Source: Streptomyces justiciae (GTDB taxonomy: Bacteria; Actinomycetota; Actinomycetes; Streptomycetales; Streptomycetaceae). From it: a DNA stretch of 64,000 nucleotides. Both the position numbers and the translations under genes were made by a program. The notes under the pieces are model-generated. The model saw only the letters and a program-made list of their open reading frames with translations, was not told the DNA's origin and did not search any database. How positions within the stretch are numbered: the first letter of the stretch is position 1; every line of letters starts with the position of its first letter. The stretch covers positions 682,001 to 746,000 of the forward strand of contig NZ_JADDXU010000003.1 in the NCBI RefSeq assembly GCF_015163075.1, given 5' to 3'. Positions 26,569 through 34,706 of this stretch are shown piece after piece.

Positions 26569-27963
26569 TTACTCATCATCTGCGGCATCCAAAGCCCGCT
26601 CGATCTGTTCGTTCGAGCGCTGCTGGTTTCGGTGAATCGCCTTGGCGTAGAAGCGGAACAGGACCGCGATGCTGTGTCCTGCCCGGCGTGCGACCTCAGC
26701 CGGAGAGACGCCGGACTCAAGCCAGAGCGAGACGCCCGCGTGGCGCAGGGAGTACGGGACGTCAGCCAGCGGCGAGGCAGCCTCGGATTCTGTCAGCACC
26801 GCGAGCCGAGCCGCCTTCCACACCTCCCCGTACTCCTTTGACAGGAGATGGCCGCCCTGGGCGGCACGAAACAGGCGGCCATCCTCGGCCGCGCCGAACT
26901 CCTTGATGTGTTCGCGGACCAGGCGCACCAGGACGGGCGGGATCGGAACCGGACGGGTCGCCTTGCTGGCCCGCTTCTTCAGGCCACGCGTATCGAACGA
27001 CTCACCTGTGTCGGTCCAGCCGGAGCCGACTCGCGGCATGCTCGTCGACAACAGGACTTCGCCCCAGCCCTCTTCGGGAAGGGTGAAGTCGTCCTCACAC
27101 AGACTGACCGCCTCACCAGGGCGGTTGGCTGCGTAGTAGAGGCAGCCAAAGAACGCCGTCAGATGCCGCCCGCGTTCGCCTTGCTCGGCGGCAGCATCGA
27201 TGAGGGCCTTTGCCAGCTTCGGGCCGGGGACGAACCGGAAGTCGATCTCGTCATCGGTCTCGGGCGCCGTCCAGTCCACTTTGTCGAGGGGCAGCGTCGT
27301 CAGTAGCTCTCGTTCCACTGCGTAGCGCAGGCAGTTGCTGAAGACGGTCCGCTTGCGGTTCACCGTGTTCTCGGCAGCGGCCGTGCCGTCCTGCTTCAAC
27401 GACAGTGCGTCCAGGGCTGTCCGCACCACCGACGGTGTGTTGAGGTCGGTAATGTCCACCGACTTGCGAGCGATCCAGTCCAGGGCGGCCACGATGTCGG
27501 CCGGAGGCTCTTCGAGGTCAAGGCGAGGCTTCAGCGCCCCCTCATCGTCCAGGAGGAACCGGTAGACCCACGAGTAAAGCGCGATGCGCAGGACCTTGGG
27601 GGACGGAGCCCCACGCTTGTCCTTGACCAGCTTCGGCGTGATGGTCGCCAGCGTGTCAGCGATACTCGCGCGGTGCTTGGCCGAGGCGCCAGGCCACTTC
27701 ATCTCGGCGTACGCACGGGTATGGGCGTACCAGGTTGAGGAGTTGAGCGCCTGCACCTCCGAGGCGGGCAGGCCGGTTTCGGTGTCGAACTGCTCACGGT
27801 TGCGTAGTGCGGTCAGCAGCTCCGAGCGGCGACCGTCGGCCTGAGCCTTGATCTTGTAGCTCTTGGAGAAGGGGCGCGGGCCGACACGCCACCGGAGCTG
27901 GTAGGCCGCCGCACGGTTGGGCCGTTTGCGGATGCCCCAGACCTGAACGTCGTAGGTCAGCAC
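26569..27963 (-). CDS. int: Tyrosine recombinase (integrase) of AICE 1
   Basis: A 464-aa protein from GTG 27961-27963, which overlaps the xis stop by 7 nt; the longer open frame upstream is xis/repSA in another phase. The catalytic domain has Arg in RPGEAVSL, the box II pattern YSLRHAGVSL and AGHSIAVLFRFYAK with the nucleophilic Tyr. The N-terminal SAM-like core-binding domain covers about residues 60-230. It would integrate the element at tRNA-Ser and, with Xis, excise it. Confidence 0.95.
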   Translation of the reverse strand: MLTYDVQVWGIRKRPNRAAAYQLRWRVGPRPFSKSYKIKAQADGRRSELLTALRNREQFDTETGLPASEVQALNSSTWYAHTRAYAEMKWPGASAKHRASIADTLATITPKLVKDKRGAPSPKVLRIALYSWVYRFLLDDEGALKPRLDLEEPPADIVAALDWIARKSVDITDLNTPSVVRTALDALSLKQDGTAAAENTVNRKRTVFSNCLRYAVERELLTTLPLDKVDWTAPETDDEIDFRFVPGPKLAKALIDAAAEQGERGRHLTAFFGCLYYAANRPGEAVSLCEDDFTLPEEGWGEVLLSTSMPRVGSGWTDTGESFDTRGLKKRASKATRPVPIPPVLVRLVREHIKEFGAAEDGRLFRAAQGGHLLSKEYGEVWKAARLAVLTESEAASPLADVPYSLRHAGVSLWLESGVSPAEVARRAGHSIAVLFRFYAKAIHRNQQRSNEQIERALDAADDE

Positions 27964-28163
27964 GCTTCCTGCACCTCGCAGGCATCGAACCAGGCGTCGA
28001 GGTCGGCCCGGCGTATGCGGATCTGACCGTTGGGAAGCTTCAGGTGCCTGGGCGCCTGGCCCCGAGCGCGCATGCGGTAGAAGGCGGCGCGGGAGACCCC
28101 GATCTCGTCCAGCGCTTCCACCAGCTTCAGGGTCTGCATGCTGGCCTTGGGCGAAGTGGTCAC
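27957..28163 (-). CDS. xis: Excisionase (AlpA/MerR-like helix-turn-helix)
   Basis: A 68-aa protein from GTG 28161-28163, overlapping the repSA stop (GTGA). The helix-turn-helix EIGVSRAAFYRMRARGQAP is followed by LPNGQIRIRRADLDAWFDAC, the usual layout of helix_turn_helix_17 excisionases. Located between repSA and int with overlaps on both sides, as in pSAM2. Confidence 0.9.
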   Translation of the reverse strand: MTTSPKASMQTLKLVEALDEIGVSRAAFYRMRARGQAPRHLKLPNGQIRIRRADLDAWFDACEVQEAC

Positions 28164-29650
28164 AGCCAGGGCTCTCCTTCGGACTTGATCTGTTCGGAGT
28201 GGGCGATGTCGTGGCGGACCTGGGCGGCGAGGAGTTCTTCGCCGGGTCGGTAGCCGCTGCTGAGGTAGGTCCACGAGGAGGCGGTGACGAGGGTGGTGTT
28301 CTCGTCGGCGGTGGGGAGGCCGGCGCGGGCACGGGCAGCTTCGGCCTGGGCGAGGCGCCAGGCGCGGCGTACGTCGCGGAGTGTGCCGAGGGTGGTGGAG
28401 TAGGCGCGGGATTTGGTGGAGAAGTGGCCGCGGAAGCCGAGCATGTGGGCCCACTTCCAGAGCTTGAGGTGGGCGAACTCCGGCAGGTGGCCGAGGGCCC
28501 AAGCGGTACGGATCATCTGCCGTACGTGCTGCTGGATGGGCAGGGCCGTGATGGGTTCGGCCTGTCCGGTGCCGTCGCAGTCGGCGCACCGGTCGTGGAA
28601 GCCGTCGGGGCCGCGTACGTAGCCGCGTCCGGCGCAGGGGCGGCACATCAGGGTCCGGTCTACGGTGCCCGTACCTTCGGCGTTCTTCGTCGCGTACTTG
28701 GCGACGTATCCGGCGACCTTGGCGTCCGTGTAGTCGGCGACCCTGGCGTCGGTCAGTTCGCCGTCGCCGAGGGCGGTGATGGGGTCCACCTTGAACTTGC
28801 GACCCCAGGCGATGACGCGTTCGCCGATGGCGTCGGACTCGACGGTGAGCCGGGCACGCTCGACCGCCAGGCCCACGGCGGCGCTCAGGGCGTCGAAGGT
28901 GGCCCAGGCCGGGGGCGGGCTGGCGTGGCCATCGGGTCCGTCGAAGCGGATCACGGCGTGGAAGTGGACCAGGCCGCGCTTCTGGTACTCGGCAACCTTG
29001 GCGAAGGAGACACGTAGGGCGGCGTTCAGCGCCTTCTGGGTCATGCCGAGGTGTTCGGCCAAGGCACGGCGCAGGTAGGTGGTGAAGCGCGCCCACAGCT
29101 GACCGGCGTGCGCATTCCAGAGCACAGCGCCCGTGTAGTCGTACGTGGCAGGGTTCAGCGGGGTGCCCAACGCCGTGTCATCCTCGGCGTGTTGGGCGCC
29201 GCAGCGGCAGGGGCGGGGCTTGCCCGCGTGGTCGGTTTTGCGGTTATGGACAGGGCCGAATGAGGGCGCGGTGAGGGTGACGAAGGCGCGGGGGTGTTCA
29301 CGGACGGTTTCGGCGACATCCTTGCCGCCGGACAGTCCGGCCTTGATCAGGTGGTAGGTGTCGGCGGCGTACACCCGTGAGCAGGCGGGGCAGCGGGAGG
29401 CGCGGCGGTTGCCGCAGGTGGTGAGGAGGCGCCCGGAGGGTTCGTCTTCGGAGCGGTAGGAGCGGACTACTTCCCTGGTGGTCTGGTCGGTGGTGATGGT
29501 CCAGCCGTGGAGATTGATGGGGCTGGTGCAGCCGTGTAGGTCGCGGACCTGTTCGGTGACGCGGTCGAAGTCGTGGGTGTTGGCCAGTTTGATCAGGTCC
29601 CGCACGCTGGGGCTGATCAGGTGGTGCAAGTCGAGGTCACGGCGGCGCAT
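28160..29650 (-). CDS. repSA: RepSA-type rolling-circle replication initiator
   Basis: A 496-aa protein. Zinc-type CxxC pairs occur early (RCPACSRVY) and late (CRPCAGRGY, CADCDGTG). The HUH-like motif is GLVHFHAVIRFDG, and AGYVAKYATKN carries the candidate nicking tyrosines. It matches the RepSA family of pSAM2-type elements, which nick the double-strand origin. xis and int follow with overlapping codons, so replication and excision are co-expressed. Confidence 0.93.
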   Translation of the reverse strand: MRRRDLDLHHLISPSVRDLIKLANTHDFDRVTEQVRDLHGCTSPINLHGWTITTDQTTREVVRSYRSEDEPSGRLLTTCGNRRASRCPACSRVYAADTYHLIKAGLSGGKDVAETVREHPRAFVTLTAPSFGPVHNRKTDHAGKPRPCRCGAQHAEDDTALGTPLNPATYDYTGAVLWNAHAGQLWARFTTYLRRALAEHLGMTQKALNAALRVSFAKVAEYQKRGLVHFHAVIRFDGPDGHASPPPAWATFDALSAAVGLAVERARLTVESDAIGERVIAWGRKFKVDPITALGDGELTDARVADYTDAKVAGYVAKYATKNAEGTGTVDRTLMCRPCAGRGYVRGPDGFHDRCADCDGTGQAEPITALPIQQHVRQMIRTAWALGHLPEFAHLKLWKWAHMLGFRGHFSTKSRAYSTTLGTLRDVRRAWRLAQAEAARARAGLPTADENTTLVTASSWTYLSSGYRPGEELLAAQVRHDIAHSEQIKSEGEPWL

Positions 29651-29685
29651 GGGTGGCGCGGTCTCCCTTCTGGCGCGAGGGTGAG

Positions 29686-29730
29686 GCCTGCGGGCAGCAG
29701 CGAATTGCGCTCGGGCTGCTGCCCGCAGGC
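29686..29730. promoter_or_regulatory. 15-bp perfect inverted repeat between spd and repSA
   Basis: GCCTGCGGGCAGCAG (29686-29700) and CTGCTGCCCGCAGGC (29716-29730) enclose a 15-nt loop, 36 nt upstream of repSA and 69 nt downstream of the Spd gene. It may terminate the transfer operon, or form a structured origin or operator upstream of repSA. No T-run follows on the leftward strand, so a simple terminator is not certain. Confidence 0.6.
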
Positions 29731-29798
29731 ATGACGGGTCGGCCCAGGGGTGGGCGAGGGTGGAGGGGGTGCCGGGAAGGCCGGCAGAGGGGGCGTCG

Positions 29799-30506
29799 CT
29801 ACAGGGCGGCGTGGAGGGCGGTGGCCATGGGCAGGCCGATGCCGAGCCGCCTCTTGAGCTGAGCCGGAGTAATCGTTTCTCCGTGCTCGGCCTGGTGCGA
29901 GGCGGCGATAGAGCGTGCTTCGGTCAGCAGCGGCTCGGGGACCTTGACCGCAGGCACCGCGGAGGCCGGAGCGACCGGGGCCGGGGTCGGTTCCGGTGTG
30001 ACGGGCGGGGTAGGCACTGTGACGGGCCCGGGCTCGGCGGGGGCCGAGGTGGGCTCCTGGGCCCGTTCTGTGTCGGTGGCAGGCGCCGGTTCGGCTGCAT
30101 AGGTGGCGACCGCGTGGAACGAGCGGAGGAGCTGTGGGCCGACCGCTCCCCAGCCGAGGAGGAGCAGGGGCGCCACGGCATCGATGGCGGCGCGGCCGTA
30201 GTGTCCGGCGACGACAGGTTCGGCGATGTTGAGGGCCAGGGTCAGCAGTCCGGAGACGTGCATGAGGCGGGTGGCCGCCTTCATCTGCTCGGACGGGACG
30301 CCCCGAAGGGACAGGTAGCGCAGGGCGACCAGGAGCCCGACCACCGACAGGTCGACCATGGGGGCGATCAGGGGCGCGATGGGGGCGGGGACGCCCAGGC
30401 GCAGGGCAAGGGCCCAGACGTTGCCGAAGGAGAAGACGAACGCCAGGGCAGCGATGATGCCCATGACGACGGTCACGGTGCGCTGGGTGATCCGGTCCTC
30501 AGACAT
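29799..30506 (-). CDS. Spd-type membrane protein (DUF2637)
   Basis: A 235-aa protein with four TM helices in the first 125 residues (VMGIIAALAFVFSFGNVWALA and later), a Pro/Ala/Thr-rich linker, and a C-terminal helix-turn-helix-like segment (TITPAQLKRRLGIGLPMATAL). DUF2637 proteins are the spread (Spd) proteins of Streptomyces plasmids, helping DNA move between hyphal compartments after TraB transfer. It lies downstream of traB. Confidence 0.88.
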   Translation of the reverse strand: MSEDRITQRTVTVVMGIIAALAFVFSFGNVWALALRLGVPAPIAPLIAPMVDLSVVGLLVALRYLSLRGVPSEQMKAATRLMHVSGLLTLALNIAEPVVAGHYGRAAIDAVAPLLLLGWGAVGPQLLRSFHAVATYAAEPAPATDTERAQEPTSAPAEPGPVTVPTPPVTPEPTPAPVAPASAVPAVKVPEPLLTEARSIAASHQAEHGETITPAQLKRRLGIGLPMATALHAAL

Positions 30507-30546
30507 TGGGAGTTCACCTCCTCTCGTGGTGTCGGTGGGGAATCGG

Positions 30547-30732
30547 TCAGGGCTTCAGGGCTATGCCCGCCCGGCGCGCGGCATTCGGGCCGAGGTAGGT
30601 TTCCAGGACCCGACGTTCGTTGGCGTTGGCGACGCGGTAGGCGGCGATGCCGATCCGACCGGCCGAGTCGAAGTCCTGAGCGGTGATCGCCTTACGCATG
30701 TGCCGGATGTAGATCCTCATGAATCGGCGCAT
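30547..30732 (-). CDS. Small transfer-region protein
   Basis: A 61-aa basic protein (MRRFMRIYIRHMRKAI...) from ATG 30730-30732, one nt after the traB stop. The middle reads YRVANANERRVLETYLG. Small genes of this size sit between traB and spd in AICEs; their function is unknown. The tight spacing supports co-translation with TraB. Confidence 0.78.
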   Translation of the reverse strand: MRRFMRIYIRHMRKAITAQDFDSAGRIGIAAYRVANANERRVLETYLGPNAARRAGIALKP

Positions 30733-30733
30733 G

Positions 30734-32158
30734 TCAGGCCGCCATAGCGGGGGGCTCGGGGTCATCCTTGGTGAGGTCCACGACCGTCCGTCCAGTCAGG
30801 TTCTCCAGGAGCCGGGCCGGATGGTGCACCAGGTGGGCGGTGGCTTCGGCGACGCGGGCGGCGTCCTCGTCGGCGACGTAGGGGGTGCGGATGCGGATGA
30901 AGCCGGGGCGGCCGTGCTGGGACATGACCGCGACACCGACGTACGCGGGGTCCTGGAGAAGGACCGGGCTCGCGTCCGGCCACTCGCGGATGTCGTCGCC
31001 GAGCGCGGCAACGGCGGCGTCAGCGGTCTTCTGTGCGAAGGACAGGCCGACCGGACAGACATCGCGGATGAAGGTGGGGACGGCGTCCCCGGTGGTCTTC
31101 TGCGTGGTCAGGATCGTTAGGAAGCCGACCGAGCGGCCCTTCTTCACCAGATCCTCGGTGAGCCGGGCGTTCTCCGCCGCGAATGCCGCGAGCCGCTTCG
31201 TGGCCGGGTCGGAGCCCTTGTGGTCGCGGAAGTAGGTGTGGGCCTCGTCGATGACGACGACAATCAGGGGCCAGTCAGCCGATGGGCCGACGTGCCACAT
31301 GTTCTTCTTGCCCAGCACCTTGCGGATGCTCGCGGAGCGGGCACGGCGCAGCTCCACCAGTTCCCTGAGGAGATTGTTCGCTTCTTCCAGGTCATCCCCG
31401 CAGAACGCGAACGCCCGCTGTACGAGGTCGGCGTAGTCGCCCTCGTAGGCGTGGGACACCTTGCCGTCGAAGAAGACGAACTGCACGGCCGGCGAGGGCG
31501 CCCAGTCACACACCAGCCGGTTCACACACGAGGTCTTCCCGAAGCCCGGCAAGCCGCCGACAGCCACTCCGGGCACTTCTTTGAGGGGCACGAAGACAGG
31601 CATGCCGTACTCGTCCACCCCCAGGTCCCACTTCGCGTACTCCTCAGGCTGGCGGCCAGTAGGCACGTGAACCGTCGGCGTGATCAGCGGGTCCACGCGC
31701 ACCCCACGCAGCATGACCTGTCCGGGCTTGTCCCCCGGCAGCGCTGACACGCGGGTCATACGCCAGGCATCCGCCAGGTAGGGGGCCGCCTTCTGAAACT
31801 CCGCCAGGCCGACGCCGGGGAGGCAGTTCGCCTGTGCGATCACCCCATACGCGTCATGCGTGACCTTCAGCGCGGGCACCAGGACGCGGGGCTTGACGGG
31901 CTTGCCATCCGTGTTCGACAGCGACGCCAGCGCGGTCGGCATCTTGTCCGTGGCACACAGCTTCAGCATCTGCGCGAGCCGCTTCCAGGTCCGCCGCACG
32001 CGCACTGCCTGCCGGATGGACTGCCGGGTCATGGCATCGGCGCGCAGGTAGCGGACTACCCACCACACCGACCAGCCCACCAGCACGGCCAGCACCATGC
32101 CGGCCACCAGGGGGCCGTAGCCGAAGACCCCTTCCGTCATGTCGTTGAGATCCTTCAT
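30734..32158 (-). CDS. traSA: TraB/FtsK-like conjugative DNA translocase
   Basis: A 474-aa protein with one N-terminal TM pair (PLVAGMVLAVLVGWSVWWVV). The FtsK/SpoIIIE ATPase has Walker A GLPGFGKTS (about residues 203-211) and Walker B LIVVVIDEAH. TraB proteins form a hexameric pore that moves double-stranded element DNA between mycelia. The ATG overlaps the upstream small gene's stop (ATGA, 32155-32158). Confidence 0.94.
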   Translation of the reverse strand: MKDLNDMTEGVFGYGPLVAGMVLAVLVGWSVWWVVRYLRADAMTRQSIRQAVRVRRTWKRLAQMLKLCATDKMPTALASLSNTDGKPVKPRVLVPALKVTHDAYGVIAQANCLPGVGLAEFQKAAPYLADAWRMTRVSALPGDKPGQVMLRGVRVDPLITPTVHVPTGRQPEEYAKWDLGVDEYGMPVFVPLKEVPGVAVGGLPGFGKTSCVNRLVCDWAPSPAVQFVFFDGKVSHAYEGDYADLVQRAFAFCGDDLEEANNLLRELVELRRARSASIRKVLGKKNMWHVGPSADWPLIVVVIDEAHTYFRDHKGSDPATKRLAAFAAENARLTEDLVKKGRSVGFLTILTTQKTTGDAVPTFIRDVCPVGLSFAQKTADAAVAALGDDIREWPDASPVLLQDPAYVGVAVMSQHGRPGFIRIRTPYVADEDAARVAEATAHLVHHPARLLENLTGRTVVDLTKDDPEPPAMAA

Positions 32159-32367
32159 ACGTCGTTCTCCTGCGGGTTGTAGAGGAAGGCCGCGAGGGCC
32201 GAATCGAGGGCCGCCCAGTCCTCCAGGGCGGTGAAGCGGGGGTAGCCGTATCCGACGAGCAGGGCCGCCACCGAGTTGACGAGGGATTCGGTGAACCGGG
32301 GGTCCGGTCCGGCGTGAGGCAGCGGGTAGCTGCGCTCAGCGCCGAACCGGAATGCCGTGCCGCTCAC
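32155..32367 (-). CDS. Small hypothetical protein of transfer operon
   Basis: A 70-aa protein from GTG 32365-32367, with 4-nt overlaps at both ends (with the gene upstream and with traB). The sequence has no motif I recognise (AALLVGYGYPRFTALEDW). The overlaps argue that it is real. Confidence 0.75.
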   Translation of the reverse strand: MSGTAFRFGAERSYPLPHAGPDPRFTESLVNSVAALLVGYGYPRFTALEDWAALDSALAAFLYNPQENDV

Positions 32368-32729
32368 GCCGCGTCAGCTTCAGCAGCCGGGGCAGGGCCG
32401 CCGACCAGGTCGATGCGGTCGGCGCGGTAGGCGATGCCGTCCGAGAGCGAGCCGTTGAAGATGCGGGCCCACGGGGTGGCGAACAGCTCCACGGGCATCA
32501 CCGGCACGCCCGGCTTGAGGCCGTTGGGCAAACCGGTCTCCGGAACGGTGACCTTCAGCGCCTCGGCGCGGTCCTCCTCCATGAAGAAGAGGGTGATCGT
32601 GTAGAGCTTCGCGCCGGTCTCACGGTCCTTCGCGAACTGGGTCTTCTCGGCGTCCGAGTACTTCGGCACCGCCTGGGTGCCGACCATGAACGACGCGGAG
32701 GGGAGCAGGCCAACACGGATACGGGCCAT
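32364..32729 (-). CDS. SCO3933-family regulatory protein
   Basis: A 121-aa protein from ATG 32727-32729 behind GAAAGGACGTAACACC. It follows the pattern of the SCO3933 family found in AICEs: an N-terminal FMVGTQAVP strand, KDRETGAKLYTI, ALKVTVPETGLPNGLKPG and GIAYRADRIDL. It is probably a beta-rich regulatory or DNA-linked protein. It is the first gene of the leftward transfer operon, facing the GntR regulator gene. Confidence 0.75.
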   Translation of the reverse strand: MARIRVGLLPSASFMVGTQAVPKYSDAEKTQFAKDRETGAKLYTITLFFMEEDRAEALKVTVPETGLPNGLKPGVPVMPVELFATPWARIFNGSLSDGIAYRADRIDLVGGPAPAAEADAA

Positions 32730-32784
32730 GGGTGTTACGTCCTTTCGGCAGGTGCTCCGCCAGGGGTGGCGGGGCGAGATCAAC

Positions 32785-32839
32785 AGTGCACTACGCCAGA
32801 TGGGTGCGTCAAGCGCTTAGCGCACATCGCACCTGGCGT
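32785..32839. promoter_or_regulatory. Nested inverted repeats in the tra/GntR divergent promoter
   Basis: AGTGCACT (32785-32792), an outer pair ACGCCAG/CTGGCGT (32793-32799 and 32833-32839), and a 22-nt imperfect palindrome with AAGCGCTT at its centre (32804-32825) lie in the 189-nt gap between the transfer operon and the GntR-family gene. They are good candidates for operators of that regulator, as KorSA controls pSAM2 genes. Confidence 0.55.
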
Positions 32840-32918
32840 GGGCTAGCTCTGCGGTGACTTTGGGGGGTGCATCAGGGTCTTACTGCGCGAGGTGAGCTAG
32901 GCCCGCTACCCTCGGACC

Positions 32919-33323
32919 ATGAAGCTGCCCAAGGATTCCGACACTCCGCCGTATCGCCTCGTCGCCGAGGAGCTGCGGCGGCAGATTCGCTCTGGGCGCC
33001 TCAAGCCGGGCGAGAGGGTCCCCTCGTCACGTGACCTCGAAGCGAGCTACGAAATCGCGAACATGACCGCGCGGTCCGCACTGCGCATCCTGCGCGATGA
33101 AGGGCTGATCTACTCCATGCCGGGTCGGGGCAACTTCGTCGCCGATCCCCTGCCCTCAGAGGCCGACTCGAAGGCCGGCACTCCCGAGGCGGCAAGCGGC
33201 GGGCGAATGCCCACACCCGAATACGTCGAACTGTCCGAACGGCTGGATGCCATAAACGCCAGACTCGACAGCCTGTTGCAGGTCTTCCAGCAACTCGGCG
33301 GCGCTACCGGGCCGAAGAAGTAG
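32919..33323 (+). CDS. GntR-family regulator (KorSA-like role)
   Basis: A 134-aa protein: a GntR winged helix (residues 10-75; VPSSRDLEASYEIANMTARSAL) and a short C-terminal coiled coil (ERLDAINARLDSLLQVFQQL). The effector domain is missing compared with full-length GntR proteins, which is common for element-borne versions. Divergent from the transfer operon, it probably represses tra/rep genes. Confidence 0.88.
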   Translation: MKLPKDSDTPPYRLVAEELRRQIRSGRLKPGERVPSSRDLEASYEIANMTARSALRILRDEGLIYSMPGRGNFVADPLPSEADSKAGTPEAASGGRMPTPEYVELSERLDAINARLDSLLQVFQQLGGATGPKK

Positions 33324-33429
33324 CGGAAACCTTGTCGGCGATCCGACGCGCTATCTCTTCCAGCCGCATCACCTTCTCTTCCACCTCCTTGAGTCGCGCC
33401 GCAATACGTGCTGCCTCGTGCTCGGTCAT
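33304..33429 (-). CDS. Small coiled-coil protein
   Basis: A 41-aa protein (ARLKEVEEKVMRLEEIARRI) with a clear hydrophobic heptad, from ATG 33427-33429. It overlaps the 3' end of the GntR gene by 20 nt on the other strand. The ribosome site is weak. The open frame continues to 33693, overlapping a second open frame (33690-33980) by ATGA, so a longer gene is possible. Confidence 0.45.
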   Translation of the reverse strand: MTEHEAARIAARLKEVEEKVMRLEEIARRIADKVSATSSAR

Positions 33430-33484
33430 GGTTACCCGTTCGTTGCTGTGCCGTTGTTGCGTACCGCGTTCAGCCAACTGCCGA

Positions 33485-33557
33485 GGGCTTGCCCGAAGGC
33501 TTGCCCAGCGGCCATTCACCGCCAGGTCAGGGCTTGCCCGCACCGCCCGGCAAGCCG
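33485..33557. repeat. GGCTTGCC repeats (three direct, one inverted)
   Basis: GGCTTGCCCG at 33486-33495 and 33531-33540, GGCTTGCCCA at 33498-33507, and the inverse GGCAAGCC at 33549-33556. Four copies within 73 nt suggest a protein-binding array, such as an operator or replication iterons. Confidence 0.55.
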
Positions 33558-33885
33558 TCATCATGGCCGTTGAGTCAGGTCTACCGACCGAACCGGACAG
33601 GTGCGAGAGGCGCGGCTTCGTGCTCCCATCAGGCGGGCAAGAACCTTTCTTCCCGTCCCGCCGTACGGGCCCGTGCCCTTTCTGCGCGCTCATGTCGCTT
33701 GTCCTTTCAGCCGTCCGGGCAGTGCATCAATGGTCTGGAGAAACGCCTGTTTGGGTAACCGGCGATCGTCGGCTATGTTCCGCCGCGCTCCGCTTTGAGG
33801 GACGCCCATAGAGGTTGGTCTTTCGGGTCGCGTGTGACCCCGAACAGATGTGATGCCGGTCACTTCTTTCGCTTCTTCTGTGCGC

Positions 33886-33928
33886 TTTTCCACAGGTCCC
33901 AACCATGGATCGGCCAGCCTGTGGATAG
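33886..33928. promoter_or_regulatory. Two DnaA-box-like sites, inverted
   Basis: TTTTCCACA (33886-33894) and, on the other strand, CTATCCACA (33920-33928) each differ by one base from TTATCCACA. Both lie in the gene-free stretch of the element. DnaA binding is an inference. Confidence 0.4.
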
Positions 33929-34090
33929 ATTCCGCCGACCACCGGGACAAATGGGCAGCAATACGGCCATGAGCATTCATAGCGCCTGGGGGGCTCTGGA
34001 ACGGGTGGGAGAGCGGGGCCAGCGCATGGACGTGCGACCGCCAGGAGCCCAGCGCAGCGGAGCTGTTCAGAGTTTCTTTACTGGATCAAG

Positions 34091-34137
34091 GCGGCCCGCC
34101 TACGGCGGGCCGCGCGCGCTGGCGGCCAAGGGCCGCC
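34091..34137. repeat. Two adjacent GC-rich hairpins
   Basis: GCGGCCCGCC-TAC-GGCGGGCCGC (34091-34113) is a perfect 10-bp stem with a 3-nt loop. GGCGGCC-AAG-GGCCGCC (34121-34137) is a 7-bp stem with a 3-nt loop. Stable paired hairpins in gene-free plasmid DNA can be single-strand origins; no T-run follows, so simple termination is unlikely. Confidence 0.5.
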
Positions 34138-34606
34138 GCCGCTCCTTGTCTCCGCCACCGCTCCGGCGGCCCCCACCCGCTCAGCGCGCAGCCGTGCCGA
34201 GGCGGACAACCAGACCAGGAGGCAACCCGCCCAGGCCGAGCACCATGACCAGGCCGACGCCCACCAAGCACGACCGCGCCAACCAACTGCCCACCGCCTT
34301 CAACGCCGCAGGACCCCGGCGACGCAACCTGGGCCCAGTTGCCATGCTGCGCGGACGACGCCCAGGCCGGGGCGAGGCGCGGTCCGTGACGTTCGAAGAA
34401 GCGTGGCCGAGGCCGGCGGGGGTTACTGGAAACACACATGGCGGGTACTCAGTCGGCGCACCCGCCGCCGTGGCTGACTTTCGGAGGTTCAGGTCAGAAC
34501 CCTCTCCAACTCGACAACGCGGAGCCGGGGTTACAACCGCACCCACATTCGGGCACGCCAACTACCCCGGTACCATCGGCATCGGGGTCCTGATCAGGGC
34601 TTCCGC

Positions 34607-34652
34607 GACCGGACCACCCGGAATGCTGTCCAGGCTGAGGGGTGGTCCGGTC
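34607..34652. terminator. 13-bp inverted repeat downstream of kinase gene
   Basis: GACCGGACCACCC (34607-34619) and GGGTGGTCCGGTC (34640-34652) enclose a 20-nt loop. On the + strand it is followed by TTCGTTTG. It lies 55 nt beyond the kinase stop codon and probably terminates that leftward operon. Confidence 0.6.
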
Positions 34653-34706
34653 TTCGTTTGTCGGGTGTGGTCGTACGAGCGGCGTCGGTGTACCGGCACT
34701 TCCTGT

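Larger units (their letters stand above)
33430..34706. other. Long region without a firm gene; candidate origin/regulatory region
   Basis: About 1.28 kb between the GntR region and the kinase gene. It contains four GGCTTGCC repeats, two DnaA-box-like sites in inverted orientation, two GC hairpins and a 13-bp inverted repeat (listed separately). Leftward open frames 33430-33693 and 33690-33980 overlap by ATGA but have ordinary, low-complexity translations and no ribosome site. A long rightward open frame (33795-34850) crosses the hairpins and overlaps the kinase gene and is rejected. Confidence 0.6.

Noticed and set aside
26569..28332. Integrase start at 28332
   Set aside because: It would overlap xis and the repSA 3' end; GTG 27963 has the usual overlap with xis and begins conserved integrase sequence.
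27957..29096. 379-codon frame containing xis
   Set aside because: Only the last 68 codons look like protein (helix-turn-helix); the rest is out of phase with repSA and Arg/Pro-rich.
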